Shown here: positions 26,799 through 34,997 of the stretch, one piece after another
How positions within the stretch are numbered: the first letter of the stretch is position 1
How the letters are laid out: every line of letters begins with the position of its first letter
NCBI GenBank assembly: GCA_964386235.1
Contig: CAYLSH010000010.1
Location: 1 to 44,845, forward strand
Direction of reading: 5' to 3'
From: RGIG8767 sp964386235
Lineage (GTDB): Bacteria > Bacillota > Clostridia > Lachnospirales > Lachnospiraceae
Length of the DNA stretch: 44,845 nt
Translations under genes and position numbers: made by a program
The notes under the pieces: generated by a model
The model's database searches: none
The model's input: only the letters and a program-made list of their open reading frames with translations
What the model was told of the DNA's origin: nothing

Positions 26799-27176
26799 AT
26801 GGAACAGGAAAAAATGACAGAGATTATGGAAGAAATGAACAATAACAGCCGGAAAAGTCTGATGCATCATAGGATTCAAACGGCATTTTTACTGGTTTTT
26901 GTCTTATCCGTATTGGTTCTTCTTCCCAGTGTATTTTCTACACTGCATTCAGCCCGGGTTGCCCTTACCCATGTGGATGCGGCAGTCACGGAAATGGAAA
27001 CGGCATTGCAATCGGTGGAAGTGCTTGCCGATGATGCGGGAGCGGCGGTTACGAGTGCAGAAACGGCATTGCAAAAGATCAATGAGATCGATATAGATAC
27101 ACTCAATGATGCGATCAAAGATCTTAGTGATGTGGTACAGCCGATGGCAGATTTTTTCAGCGTATTTAGGAAATAA
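26799..27176 (+). CDS. Small membrane-anchored coiled-coil protein
   Basis: 125 residues, not recognised. One transmembrane helix (about 27-49, FLLVFVLSVLVLLPSVF) follows a short, charged cytoplasmic N-terminus. It is followed by a long amphipathic helix with regular heptads of Val/Ala/Leu (about 55-115) that is probably extracytoplasmic, like methyl-accepting or MlaD-type coiled coils. AGGAGA lies 6 nt before the ATG and only 13 nt separate it from metH, so it is in the same transcript. No functional link to methionine synthesis is evident. Confidence 0.75.
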   Translation: MEQEKMTEIMEEMNNNSRKSLMHHRIQTAFLLVFVLSVLVLLPSVFSTLHSARVALTHVDAAVTEMETALQSVEVLADDAGAAVTSAETALQKINEIDIDTLNDAIKDLSDVVQPMADFFSVFRK

Positions 27177-27222
27177 TAACAGATTTATATTTATATAAAT
27201 GGAAAAACGGAGGAGTGATATT

Positions 27223-28836
27223 ATGAATGGTGCTGACATCATGGTAAAATGCTTAGAAGCAGAGGGCATTACAAATGTATTTGGGTATCCCGGCGTGGCG
27301 ATCTGCCCGTTTTATAACAGTATTTTAGAATCGGATGTGCGTACGATATTGATTCGTACCGAACAGAATGCAGCCCATGCGGCAAGCGGTTATGCAAGAA
27401 CGGATAATAAACCGGGCGTCTGCGTCGTTACAAGCGGACCGGGTGCCACCAATCTGATCACGGGTATTGCAACGGCATTTGCGGACAGTATTCCTCTTGT
27501 GTGCATCACCGGTCAGGTAAATTCAGAATTATTGGGAAGTGATGTTTTTCAGGAAGCGGATATTACCGGAGCCTGTGAATCCTTTGTTAAATATTCTTAT
27601 CTGGTTAAGGATGCGGCGGATATTCCGCGTGTATTTAAAGAGGCATTTCACATTGCCAATACGGGAAGAAAAGGCCCTGTTTTGATCGATGTGCCGATCG
27701 ATGTACAGAATCAGACGGTCAAAGGCTTTAAGTACCCGGAAGAAGTCAATATGCGTACCTATAAGCCAACCGTTAAGGGGCATGCGGTACAGATCGCAAA
27801 AGTGGTAAAAGAATTAGAACAGGCAAAACGCCCCATTATCTGTGCGGGGGGCGGTGTTTTACTGAGCGGTGCCAAAGAAGAGTTGCGTGCGTTCGCAGAA
27901 AAACACAGGGTTCCTGTGGTAACGACCATGATGGGAATCGGGGTACTGCCAACGGATCATCCCTTTAATTACGGTATGGTGGGCAACAACGGTAAGCCCT
28001 ATGCCAATCGAGCCATGAATGAATCCGATGTTTTGATCATGGTGGGGGCACGTGTAGCGGATCGTGCCGTAAACCAGCCGGATCTGATCACGAGAAATAA
28101 AGTTTTGGTACATATTGATGTGGATCCGGCCGAGATCGGAAAAAATGCAGGTCCTACGATCCCTCTTGTAGGCGATGCCAAAACCATTTTTACGGATTTT
28201 GCGGAATATGATTTTACCTGTGAACATGAGCAGTGGTTACAGCAGTTAGAAGAATACAAAGAGACCATGACGGTAAAGCGCAACCCGAATCCCGATTATG
28301 TGGATCCTAAGGAGTTTTTGTTAAAACTGACGGAGAAAATGCAGGATGATGCCATTTATGTAGCGGATGTCGGACAGAATCAGATCTGGTCGTGCGCATA
28401 TGCAAAAGTAAAAAATGGTATTTTTATGACTTCCGGCGGTATGGGTACCATGGGCTATTCCATTCCGGCTGCCATGGGAGCCAAACTGGCACAGCCCAAA
28501 AAACAGGTAGTGGCAGTCTGCGGAGACGGATCTTTCCAGATGTCCATGATGGAATTGGGAACCATGCGCCAGCATGATGTTCCGGTTAAGATCATCGTCA
28601 TGTGTAACCGTTATCTGGGTATGGTTCGCCAGTATCAGCATTTTACTTATAAAGACCATTATTCCGTGGTGGATCTTAGCGGAAGCCCGGAACTTTCCAA
28701 ACTGGCAGAGGCGTATGACATGCCGTTTATCCGTGTGGAAAATATGTCGCAGGCGGATGAGGCGATTGAGAAGTTTTTGGCAAAGGATGAGAGTTATCTG
28801 ATGGAGATTATGATCGATCCGTATGATTTGGTTTAG
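27223..28836 (+). CDS. ilvB: Acetolactate synthase, large (catalytic) subunit
   Basis: 537 residues. ThDP-dependent first common enzyme of valine, leucine and isoleucine synthesis: pyruvate to acetolactate, or pyruvate plus 2-oxobutyrate to acetohydroxybutyrate. The catalytic Glu lies in RTEQNAAHAASGYAR (about 47). SGPGATNLITGIATA, the FAD-region GARVADRAV, and the ThDP/Mg motif GDGSFQMSMMEL ... NRYLGMVRQYQ are also present. CGGAGGAG lies 7 nt before 27223, so the shorter start is preferred to 27199. The small subunit follows after 16 nt. No T-box or leader peptide is visible in the 46 nt upstream. Confidence 0.93.
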   Translation: MNGADIMVKCLEAEGITNVFGYPGVAICPFYNSILESDVRTILIRTEQNAAHAASGYARTDNKPGVCVVTSGPGATNLITGIATAFADSIPLVCITGQVNSELLGSDVFQEADITGACESFVKYSYLVKDAADIPRVFKEAFHIANTGRKGPVLIDVPIDVQNQTVKGFKYPEEVNMRTYKPTVKGHAVQIAKVVKELEQAKRPIICAGGGVLLSGAKEELRAFAEKHRVPVVTTMMGIGVLPTDHPFNYGMVGNNGKPYANRAMNESDVLIMVGARVADRAVNQPDLITRNKVLVHIDVDPAEIGKNAGPTIPLVGDAKTIFTDFAEYDFTCEHEQWLQQLEEYKETMTVKRNPNPDYVDPKEFLLKLTEKMQDDAIYVADVGQNQIWSCAYAKVKNGIFMTSGGMGTMGYSIPAAMGAKLAQPKKQVVAVCGDGSFQMSMMELGTMRQHDVPVKIIVMCNRYLGMVRQYQHFTYKDHYSVVDLSGSPELSKLAEAYDMPFIRVENMSQADEAIEKFLAKDESYLMEIMIDPYDLV

Positions 28837-28852
28837 TAGTTAGGAGATGGAT

Positions 28853-29341
28853 ATGAAAAAGATATATTCTGTACTGGTAGAAAATCGTTCCGGTGTTTTG
28901 TGTAAGGTGGCGGGACTTTTTTCGAGAAGATGTTTTAATATTGACAGCATTGCCGTAGGGGAAACGGATGATCCGGAAGTTTCCTGTATGACGATCGTAA
29001 GTTCCGGCAATCAGAATACGATGGAACAGATTGAAAAACAGCTGAATAAAAAACTGGATGTCATCAAAGTAAAAACCTTCAGTGAAGAAAAGAGTATCAG
29101 CCGTGAACTGATGCTGATCAAGATCAAATACAATAAGGGAAACAGAAGGGATGTTATGGATATCTGTACCCTGATGGATGCCAAGATTGTGGATACTTCC
29201 AAGACCCATATGATCATTCAGGTATGTGATGTACCGGAGCGTACAGCTGCATTTGTTAAGATGTTACAGGGCATCAGCATTGTGGAAGTCGCACGTACCG
29301 GAACCCTTGCATTACAAAAATGCATGGAGTCCGAATCATAA
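28853..29341 (+). CDS. ilvN: Acetolactate synthase small (regulatory) subunit, copy 1
   Basis: 162 residues. Activates IlvB and confers feedback inhibition by branched-chain amino acids. It has an N-terminal ACT domain (about 1-75: YSVLVENRSGVLCKVAGLFSR, then FNIDSIAVGETDD) and an ALS small-subunit C-terminal domain (about 80-160: SRELMLIKIK, VEVARTGTLAL). AGGAG sits 6 nt before 28853, favouring it over the ATG at 28847. The Gly normally found in RRGYNI is Cys here (RRCFNI). It is directly behind ilvB. Confidence 0.92.
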   Translation: MKKIYSVLVENRSGVLCKVAGLFSRRCFNIDSIAVGETDDPEVSCMTIVSSGNQNTMEQIEKQLNKKLDVIKVKTFSEEKSISRELMLIKIKYNKGNRRDVMDICTLMDAKIVDTSKTHMIIQVCDVPERTAAFVKMLQGISIVEVARTGTLALQKCMESES

Positions 29342-29450
29342 AACTGTTTTTCATACATACGATACCCGGCTGGCAGGCAATACAATTTTGATATAGTAAG
29401 TCACATATCTATAACAAGCAGTTATGGCTGATATGCAATACTATCATACG

Positions 29451-29479
29451 TTGACAACTGTGTTTTTCGTTGCTAAAAT
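29451..29479 (+). promoter_or_regulatory. Strong promoter of ilvN2-ilvC
   Basis: TTGACA (29451-29456), 17-bp spacer, TAAAAT (29474-29479): close to full consensus. It separates a second ilv transcription unit from ilvBN1 and lies about 50 bp before the TTG start of the second small-subunit gene. Confidence 0.8.
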
Positions 29480-29528
29480 GAGCCTTAGTAAGTCGGATAT
29501 ATGGATGCAGAAAGGTGGGTGTATCAGA

Positions 29529-30035
29529 TTGAATAAAAAAGTATTTCAGATTTTAGTAGAAAACTCATCCGGTGTTTTAAGCCGTATTTCCGGTCTGTTT
29601 TCCAGACGTGGATATAATATCGAGAGTATCACGGCGGGTGTGACTGCAGATCCTAAGATTACCCGTATTACGATCGTGGCAAGCGGGGATGATGAGATCT
29701 TAGAGCAGATTGAGAAGCAGGTAGCCAAATTAGTCGATGTTTTGGATATTCATGAACTGGAAGCTGACAACAGTGTGTTCCGTGAACTGGCTCTGATTAA
29801 AGTCAGAGTGGAAGCCAGTGACAGACAGAGTGTGTCATCCATGGCGGATATCTTCCGTGCAAAGGTTATTGACGTAGCCAAGGATGCGCTTACCATTGAA
29901 CTGACAGGCAGTCAGGATAAGATAGAAGCCTTTTTGAAACTGTTAGAAGGCTATGAGATCTTAGAACTTGCCAGAACCGGTATCGCAGGTCTGTGCCGCG
30001 GTACGGAGGGAGTTGTTTATATTAAGGCGGAATAG
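29529..30035 (+). CDS. ilvN: Acetolactate synthase small subunit, copy 2 (TTG start)
   Basis: 168 residues. A second ACT-domain regulatory subunit with the canonical VFQILVENSSGVLSRISGLF and FSRRGYNIESI motifs and the C-terminal FRELALIKV and ELARTGIAGL segments. The family N-terminus (MNKKVFQILVEN) begins at a TTG, with AAAGGTGGG about 10 nt upstream; ATGs further upstream would add about 8 or more unrelated residues. It is clearly paralogous to the copy 190 bp upstream, but not a recent duplicate (roughly a third to 40 percent identical by eye). It is followed by ilvC, a common small-subunit/ilvC pairing. Confidence 0.9.
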   Translation: MNKKVFQILVENSSGVLSRISGLFSRRGYNIESITAGVTADPKITRITIVASGDDEILEQIEKQVAKLVDVLDIHELEADNSVFRELALIKVRVEASDRQSVSSMADIFRAKVIDVAKDALTIELTGSQDKIEAFLKLLEGYEILELARTGIAGLCRGTEGVVYIKAE

Positions 30036-30097
30036 TGAGCATGTATTCCGAATTATGTAATATACATACGATTTTATTATGAAAGGAGTCATGAAAA

Positions 30098-31120
30098 ATG
30101 GCAAATAAAATTTATTATCAGGAAGACTGTAATTTATCAATGTTGGAAGGAAAGACAATTGCAGTCATCGGTTATGGTTCTCAGGGCCATGCACATGCAT
30201 TAAACGCAAAGGAATCCGGATGCCACGTTATCATTGGTCTTTATGAAGGTTCTAAATCATGGGACAAAGCAGTGGCACAGGGATTTGAAGTATACACAGC
30301 AGCAGAAGCTGCTAAGAAAGCAGATGTGATTATGATCCTCATCAACGATGAGAAACAGGCTGCTATGTACAAAAAAGATATCGAGCCAAACTTAGAGCCG
30401 GGCAATATGTTAATGTTTGCACATGGTTTTGCAATTCACTTTAACCAGATCATCCCTCCTAAGGATGTAGATGTTACCATGATCGCTCCTAAGGGACCCG
30501 GTCATACAGTAAGAAGCGAATACCAGGCAGGTAAGGGTGTTCCTTGTTTGGTAGCTGTTCATCAGGATGCTTCCGGTAAAGCCCTTGAAAAAGCACTTGC
30601 TTATGCATTGGCAATCGGTGGAGCAAGAGCAGGCGTTTTGGAAACAACATTCCGTACAGAAACAGAAACAGACCTCTTTGGTGAGCAGGCAGTTCTTTGC
30701 GGTGGTGTATGTGCTCTTATGCAGGCCGGTTATGAAACATTGGTAGAAGCAGGATATGATCCAAGAAATGCATATTTTGAATGTATCCACGAGATGAAAC
30801 TGATCGTAGACTTAATCTACCAGTCAGGTTTCGAAGGCATGAGATATTCCATCTCCAATACTGCTGAATACGGTGACTATATCACCGGACCTAAGATTAT
30901 CACAGATGATACCAAGAAAGCTATGAAGAAGATCCTTTCCGATATTCAGGATGGTACTTTTGCAAAAGACTTCTTATTGGATATGTCTCCGGCAGGTGGT
31001 CAGGCTCACTTCAAGGCTATGAAGAAATTAGCAGCAGAACATCCGTCAGAGCAGGTTGGTAAAGAAATCCGTAAACTTTACAGCTGGAACAATGAAGACG
31101 AAAAATTAATTAACAACTAA
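30098..31120 (+). CDS. ilvC: Ketol-acid reductoisomerase (class I)
   Basis: 340 residues, the usual class I length. Isomerises and reduces acetolactate or acetohydroxybutyrate to the dihydroxy acid, using NAD(P)H and Mg2+. The nucleotide motif GYGSQGHAHALN is present near residue 26, with the cofactor-specificity loop YEGSKSW shortly after. The metal-binding region DLFGEQAVLCGG and ECIHEMKLI is intact. GAAAGGAG lies 9-10 nt before the ATG. Codon choice (GGT, CGT, TCC, GCA and few rare codons) is more biased than in neighbours, consistent with high expression from the promoter at 29451. Confidence 0.96.
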   Translation: MANKIYYQEDCNLSMLEGKTIAVIGYGSQGHAHALNAKESGCHVIIGLYEGSKSWDKAVAQGFEVYTAAEAAKKADVIMILINDEKQAAMYKKDIEPNLEPGNMLMFAHGFAIHFNQIIPPKDVDVTMIAPKGPGHTVRSEYQAGKGVPCLVAVHQDASGKALEKALAYALAIGGARAGVLETTFRTETETDLFGEQAVLCGGVCALMQAGYETLVEAGYDPRNAYFECIHEMKLIVDLIYQSGFEGMRYSISNTAEYGDYITGPKIITDDTKKAMKKILSDIQDGTFAKDFLLDMSPAGGQAHFKAMKKLAAEHPSEQVGKEIRKLYSWNNEDEKLINN

Positions 31121-31138
31121 TCTATACGAAAAGGCGCA

Positions 31139-31199
31139 GCGCCGTGTCATGTGAATTTGTGGCTTATGTAACAATTCACATGATACGGCGCTTGTTTTA
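31139..31199 (+). terminator. Rho-independent terminator after ilvC
   Basis: A 19-bp stem (31139-31157 with 31173-31191: GCGCCGTGTCATGTGAATT against AATTCACATGATACGGCGC, one G-T pair) with a 15-nt loop, followed by TTGTTTTAGTTTTG. Confidence 0.85.
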
Positions 31200-31248
31200 G
31201 TTTTGTTATATGTTGTTGCTTGTTTTATCATCAAATTACAGCATCTGC

Positions 31249-32142
31249 TTATGACCTGATGGTATCTAAGAAGAGTGTCAGGCTTGGGTTTTCTTTGGTA
31301 CTTTGTGAATGATAGGCAAAGCCGATGTTTCGTCCGGGAGGATTTTTCAGGATGCGGACTTCTTTTAAAATGCCGGATTTTAATTCTTCCAGCACGAATT
31401 CACGAATGACACAGGCGATACCAAGGTCGGTCTTGCAAAAATCAATCAACAGATCCATATTGCTGGCTTCCATAATATTTTCCAGTTCAATCTGTGCAGC
31501 GGAAAGGTTGGCATCCACATGCTTTCTGGTCATGTTTTCTTTGTTAAGCATGATAAAGGTTGCGTTTTTTATAATGGACTCTTTTACAAGGGCATCCCGT
31601 TTTTTGAAATTGTTCAGATAGTTATCCGTTGTAACAAAGGTATCGTGAATTTCTGATACAGGAAGAAGTTCCAGATTATGTTTGGAATCCGGGTAACTGA
31701 TCAGACCAATATCAATGGCATTATTGTTTAAAGCCTCCAGTGTTTCTGCAGAGGACTGGCAGGAGATACTGATCTGGATATGGGGATTTTTCGCAGTAAA
31801 TTCTTTTAGATACGGCAAGAGCACATATTTGCACAAGGTAGTACTGACACCGATGGAAAGATGCCCCATACCGAGTCTGTTGGCAAGACGAATTTTTTCT
31901 TCCCCTGTCTGGATACAGTGAAATGCCGTATGTACCTGATCGTAGAGCATTTCTCCTTCTAAAGTCAGGGACACCCCTCTGGAATTACGGATAAAAAGTG
32001 TGGTGTCCAGATTTTGCTCTAATTTTGAAATTGCCTTACTGATGGCGGGCTGGCTGATGTATAACTCTTTCGCCGCACCGGATATATTTTTGGCTTTGGC
32101 AACGGCATAAAATATGTAGTAAAGATTCAAATTGTTTTCCAT
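31249..32142 (-). CDS. LysR-family transcriptional regulator, divergent from leuCD
   Basis: 297 residues, a standard LTTR. The N-terminal winged helix-turn-helix (about 1-65) reads NLYYIFYAVAKAKNISGAAKEL then YISQPAISKAISKLEQ. The effector domain (about 90-297) has the two periplasmic-binding-protein-like lobes. The start at 32142 has AGGAGA 11 nt upstream; the ATG at 32181 has AGGG only 2-3 nt away. Position and the palindrome at 32236 suggest it controls leuCD and itself. The effector could be a leucine-pathway intermediate (inference). CysL/YwfK-like or other LTTR specificity cannot be excluded. Confidence 0.9.
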   Translation of the reverse strand: MENNLNLYYIFYAVAKAKNISGAAKELYISQPAISKAISKLEQNLDTTLFIRNSRGVSLTLEGEMLYDQVHTAFHCIQTGEEKIRLANRLGMGHLSIGVSTTLCKYVLLPYLKEFTAKNPHIQISISCQSSAETLEALNNNAIDIGLISYPDSKHNLELLPVSEIHDTFVTTDNYLNNFKKRDALVKESIIKNATFIMLNKENMTRKHVDANLSAAQIELENIMEASNMDLLIDFCKTDLGIACVIREFVLEELKSGILKEVRILKNPPGRNIGFAYHSQSTKENPSLTLFLDTIRS

Positions 32143-32232
32143 GTCTGTTATTTCTCCTGTATCATTTATTGTCGCTTCCATTTCCCTGTGTGAGGTGGGT
32201 TAAGGAATTGAATAGTTATATAAGCAAATAGT

Positions 32233-32262
32233 ATCATAACATTTAGTTATAGTAAATATGAA
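32233..32262 (-). promoter_or_regulatory. Possible promoter of the LysR gene
   Basis: On the minus strand TTCATA (32257-32262), 18 bp, TATGAT (32233-32238). The LysR palindrome lies in the spacer and overlaps the -10, which would give autorepression. Confidence 0.45.
32236..32250. promoter_or_regulatory. LysR-type operator (T-N11-A palindrome)
   Basis: ATAAC-ATTTA-GTTAT is a perfect 5-bp inverted repeat with T-N11-A spacing. Its centre (32243) is about 65 bp upstream of the leuC start of transcription inferred from TATAAT at 32296-32301, the classic LTTR recognition-site position. Confidence 0.65.
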
Positions 32263-32295
32263 TAACATGTATTTTCTCTATATGAAGTATTTTGC

Positions 32296-32301
32296 TATAA
32301 T
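32296..32301 (+). promoter_or_regulatory. -10 element of the leuC promoter
   Basis: A perfect TATAAT with no good -35 at 17 bp (about TTTTCT), the pattern of an activator-dependent promoter. The LysR palindrome lies upstream. Confidence 0.6.
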
Positions 32302-32374
32302 AGCCAATAGAAAATGTAAGCAATCTTGGGCATTTTGAATTGCCCGTAAGATACTATTTTGGAGGAATATAGAT

Positions 32375-33637
32375 ATGGCAATGACAATGACACAAAAGAT
32401 TTTAGCGGCTCATGCAGGTTTGGAATCCGTAGCAGCGGGACAGTTGATCGAAGCGGATTTAGATCTTGTACTGGGCAATGATATTACCAGTCCGGTAGCA
32501 ATTCATGAGATGGAAAAAATGAAAGTGGACGGCGTATTTGATAAGGATAAGATTGCCTTAGTACCGGATCATTTCGTACCCAATAAAGATATCAAGTCCG
32601 CAGAACACTGCAAATGTGTTCGTGAATTTGCTTACAGAAATGAGATCACCAACTATTTTGAAGTGGGTCAGATGGGAATTGAACATGCTCTTTTACCGGA
32701 AAAAGGTCTGGTGGTAGCAGGTGATGTTGTAATCGGTGCGGACTCCCATACCTGTACATATGGTGCACTTGGCGCATTTTCTACCGGAGTAGGAAGTACG
32801 GATATGGCTGCCGGTATGGCAACGGGAAAAGCATGGTTTAAAGTGCCTTCCGCAATCAAGTTTGTTTTAACGGGAAAACCGGCCAAATGGATCAGTGGTA
32901 AGGACATCATCCTTCATATCATTGGTATGATCGGTGTGGATGGTGCATTGTATAAATCCATGGAATTTGTCGGGGATGGTATTGCTTACCTTACCATGGA
33001 CGATCGTTTTACGATTGCCAATATGGCAATTGAAGCCGGTGGAAAGAACGGTATTTTCCCGGTGGATGAATTGACAAAGCAGTACATGAAAGAGCATTCC
33101 ATGAAGACTCCTGTAGTGTACGAAGCAGACGAAGATGCAGAGTATGATGAAGTGATCACGATTGATTTAAGCACCCTTCGTCCGACGATTGCATTTCCAC
33201 ATCTTCCGGAAAATACGAAGACGATCGACGAGATCACAGAACCGGTTGAGATCGACCAGGTGGTTATTGGATCGTGTACAAACGGTCGTGAGGAAGATTT
33301 AAGAATTGCAGCAGAAATCTTAAAGGGACAGAAAGTGAAAAAAGGTCTTCGCTGCATCATCATTCCGGCAACCCAGAAGATCTATTTAAAAGCAATACAG
33401 GAGGGATGGGTAAGTACCTTTATCGAAGCGGGTGCAGTGGTTTCCACACCTACCTGCGGACCTTGCCTTGGCGGTTACATGGGTATTTTGGCAGAAAAGG
33501 AAAGATGCGTATCCACAACAAACCGTAACTTTGTCGGACGTATGGGACACATTACCTCTGAGATCTATCTGGCATCGCCCGCAGTAGCGGCAGCAAGTGC
33601 CATTACGGGTAAGATTTCATCACCGGAGCAACTATAA
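32375..33637 (+). CDS. leuC: 3-isopropylmalate dehydratase, large subunit
   Basis: 420 residues, the shorter clostridial/archaeal-like LeuC type. With LeuD it isomerises 2-isopropylmalate to 3-isopropylmalate in leucine synthesis, using a 4Fe-4S cluster. Cluster cysteines are visible in GSCTNGR (about 300) and TPTCGPCLGG (about 360 and 363). GADSHTCTYGALGAFSTGVGSTD near 125-145 is the aconitase-family active-site segment. GGAGGA lies 8 nt before the ATG. Homoaconitase or citramalate-pathway dehydratase activity is possible for this type, but leucine synthesis is favoured by the adjacent ilv genes. Confidence 0.94.
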   Translation: MAMTMTQKILAAHAGLESVAAGQLIEADLDLVLGNDITSPVAIHEMEKMKVDGVFDKDKIALVPDHFVPNKDIKSAEHCKCVREFAYRNEITNYFEVGQMGIEHALLPEKGLVVAGDVVIGADSHTCTYGALGAFSTGVGSTDMAAGMATGKAWFKVPSAIKFVLTGKPAKWISGKDIILHIIGMIGVDGALYKSMEFVGDGIAYLTMDDRFTIANMAIEAGGKNGIFPVDELTKQYMKEHSMKTPVVYEADEDAEYDEVITIDLSTLRPTIAFPHLPENTKTIDEITEPVEIDQVVIGSCTNGREEDLRIAAEILKGQKVKKGLRCIIIPATQKIYLKAIQEGWVSTFIEAGAVVSTPTCGPCLGGYMGILAEKERCVSTTNRNFVGRMGHITSEIYLASPAVAAASAITGKISSPEQL

Positions 33638-33697
33638 TTAAGAAAAATGCAGACTTATAATTATTCAAGAATAATGTAAATATAGGAGATCAGATAC

Positions 33698-34186
33698 ATG
33701 AAAAACGCACATGGTAAAGTTATTAAATATGGGGATAATGTGGACACGGACGTAATCATTCCGGCAAGATATTTGAATTCTTCCGATCCGGCAGAATTGG
33801 CAGCACATTGTATGGAAGATATTGATGCCGATTTTCATAAAAAAATGAATGCCGGGGACATTATGGTGGCAACTAAGAATTTTGGCTGCGGTTCTTCGAG
33901 AGAACATGCACCGATCGCAATCAAAGCAAGCGGTATTTCCTGCGTAATTGCAGAAACCTTTGCCAGAATTTTCTATCGTAATGCCATCAACATCGGATTG
34001 CCGATCATTGAATGCAAGGATGCATCCGAACGTATCGAAGATGGGGATGAAGTTGAAATCGATTTTGATTCCGGCATTATTAAAAACCTTACGAAAAACG
34101 AAGAATATAAGGGACAGCCATTCCCGGAATTTATGCAAAAAATCATTGATTCCGAAGGCCTGATCAATTACATTAATGCAAAATAA
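33698..34186 (+). CDS. leuD: 3-isopropylmalate dehydratase, small subunit
   Basis: 162 residues. The swivelling domain of isopropylmalate isomerase. DNVDTDVIIPARYL at the N-terminus and NFGCGSSREHAPIAIKASG (about 65-83) are diagnostic. TAGGAGA lies 9 nt upstream. It sits 60 bp after leuC with no terminator between, so the two are one operon, ended by the hairpin at 34193. leuA and leuB are not in the window. Confidence 0.95.
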   Translation: MKNAHGKVIKYGDNVDTDVIIPARYLNSSDPAELAAHCMEDIDADFHKKMNAGDIMVATKNFGCGSSREHAPIAIKASGISCVIAETFARIFYRNAINIGLPIIECKDASERIEDGDEVEIDFDSGIIKNLTKNEEYKGQPFPEFMQKIIDSEGLINYINAK

Positions 34187-34192
34187 TATCGT

Positions 34193-34236
34193 TCCCCTCG
34201 TGGCTTACACAATGTATGTCATGAGGGGAGTGTTTT
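34193..34236 (+). terminator. Terminator after leuD
   Basis: CCCCTCGTG pairs with CATGAGGGG (9 bp, one G-T) around a ~17-nt loop, followed by AGTGTTTTATG. The T-tract is modest. Confidence 0.65.
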
Positions 34237-34275
34237 ATGTAATAGGAAATGCCGCTGAAATTACCGCCCGTAAAA

Positions 34276-34287
34276 GAACATTTGTTC
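34276..34287. promoter_or_regulatory. LexA (SOS) box upstream of ruvAB
   Basis: GAAC-ATTT-GTTC is the core of the Gram-positive LexA/DinR box (CGAACRNRYGTTYC) and is followed by G. It lies 10 bp upstream of the -35 of the ruvA promoter. ruvAB is a known SOS target in Bacilli, so repression by LexA is likely. Confidence 0.75.
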
Positions 34288-34297
34288 GTAAAAAGCC

Positions 34298-34326
34298 TTG
34301 CATTTTCATAGGGTTTATTTTATAAT
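34298..34326 (+). promoter_or_regulatory. Promoter of ruvAB
   Basis: TTGCAT (34298-34303), 17 bp, TATAAT (34321-34326), about 55 bp before the ruvA start. Confidence 0.8.
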
Positions 34327-34381
34327 AGGCAGGGAACGGACAAGGGATGTAAGATGGTTGTCCGGATCGGGGTGGTATTGT

Positions 34382-34975
34382 ATGTATGCATATATTTATG
34401 GACAGATTATGGAAAAAGAGCCGGAGAACCTTGTGATCGAGAATGGTCACATCGGCTATAATATACATGTGGCTCCGGGGATGCTTTCCCGGTTCCCGGA
34501 GGTGGGGCAGTTTGCCAAGGTTTATACCTATACCAGTGTGAGGGAGGATGCATTCTGGCTATATGGCTTTTCTTCCAAAGAAGAACTGAATGTTTTCAAA
34601 CTGCTGATCACGGTTAATGGAATCGGACCGAAGGGAGCGATGGGCATTTTATCCGTTATGGATGCGGATACGCTTCGTCTGGCGATTTTGTCACAGGACA
34701 CGAAGATGATTGCCAAGGCACCGGGAGTTGGAGCCAAGTCAGCATCCCGTATCGTACTGGAACTAAAAGATAAGATCAAACCGGAAGATGTGATTGGCAA
34801 TGTCGGTGAGACGGAGGATTCATCGGCTGCTTCACAGATCAGACAGGAAGCGGCAGAAGCACTGACGGCACTGGGGTATACGGTTTCCGATGCCTACCGG
34901 GTGTTACAGCAGATCCCGATCACGGAGGATACTTCGGTCGAGTCGGTGATCAAGTCGGCATTGCGCCTGATGTGA
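34382..34975 (+). CDS. ruvA: Holliday junction DNA helicase subunit RuvA
   Basis: 197 residues. A tetramer that binds four-way DNA junctions and loads RuvB. It shows the OB-fold N-terminus (MYAYIYGQI ... GYNIHV), the helix-hairpin-helix LLITVNGIGPKGAMGIL (about 73-90), a second one at APGVGAKSASRIVLELKDK, and a C-terminal RuvB-binding domain (about 150-197: EAAEALTALGYTVSDAYRVL). The start at 34382 has GGGGTGG 6 nt upstream; the longer frame from 34298 begins inside the promoter. It overlaps no gene and is 22 nt ahead of ruvB. Confidence 0.96.
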   Translation: MYAYIYGQIMEKEPENLVIENGHIGYNIHVAPGMLSRFPEVGQFAKVYTYTSVREDAFWLYGFSSKEELNVFKLLITVNGIGPKGAMGILSVMDADTLRLAILSQDTKMIAKAPGVGAKSASRIVLELKDKIKPEDVIGNVGETEDSSAASQIRQEAAEALTALGYTVSDAYRVLQQIPITEDTSVESVIKSALRLM

Positions 34976-34997
34976 TGTTATGGTGAATGGAGAGGAT

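Noticed and set aside
32270..32322. CodY-like half sites (ATTTTCTC, AGAAAATG) near the leuC promoter
   Set aside because: No full 15-bp AATTTTCWGAAAATT-like match within reasonable mismatches, and the region is AT-rich.
31158..34207. GTGGCTTA shared by the loops of the ilvC and leuD terminators
   Set aside because: Eight matching bases in two loops is weak; the stems and flanks are unrelated. Could be chance.
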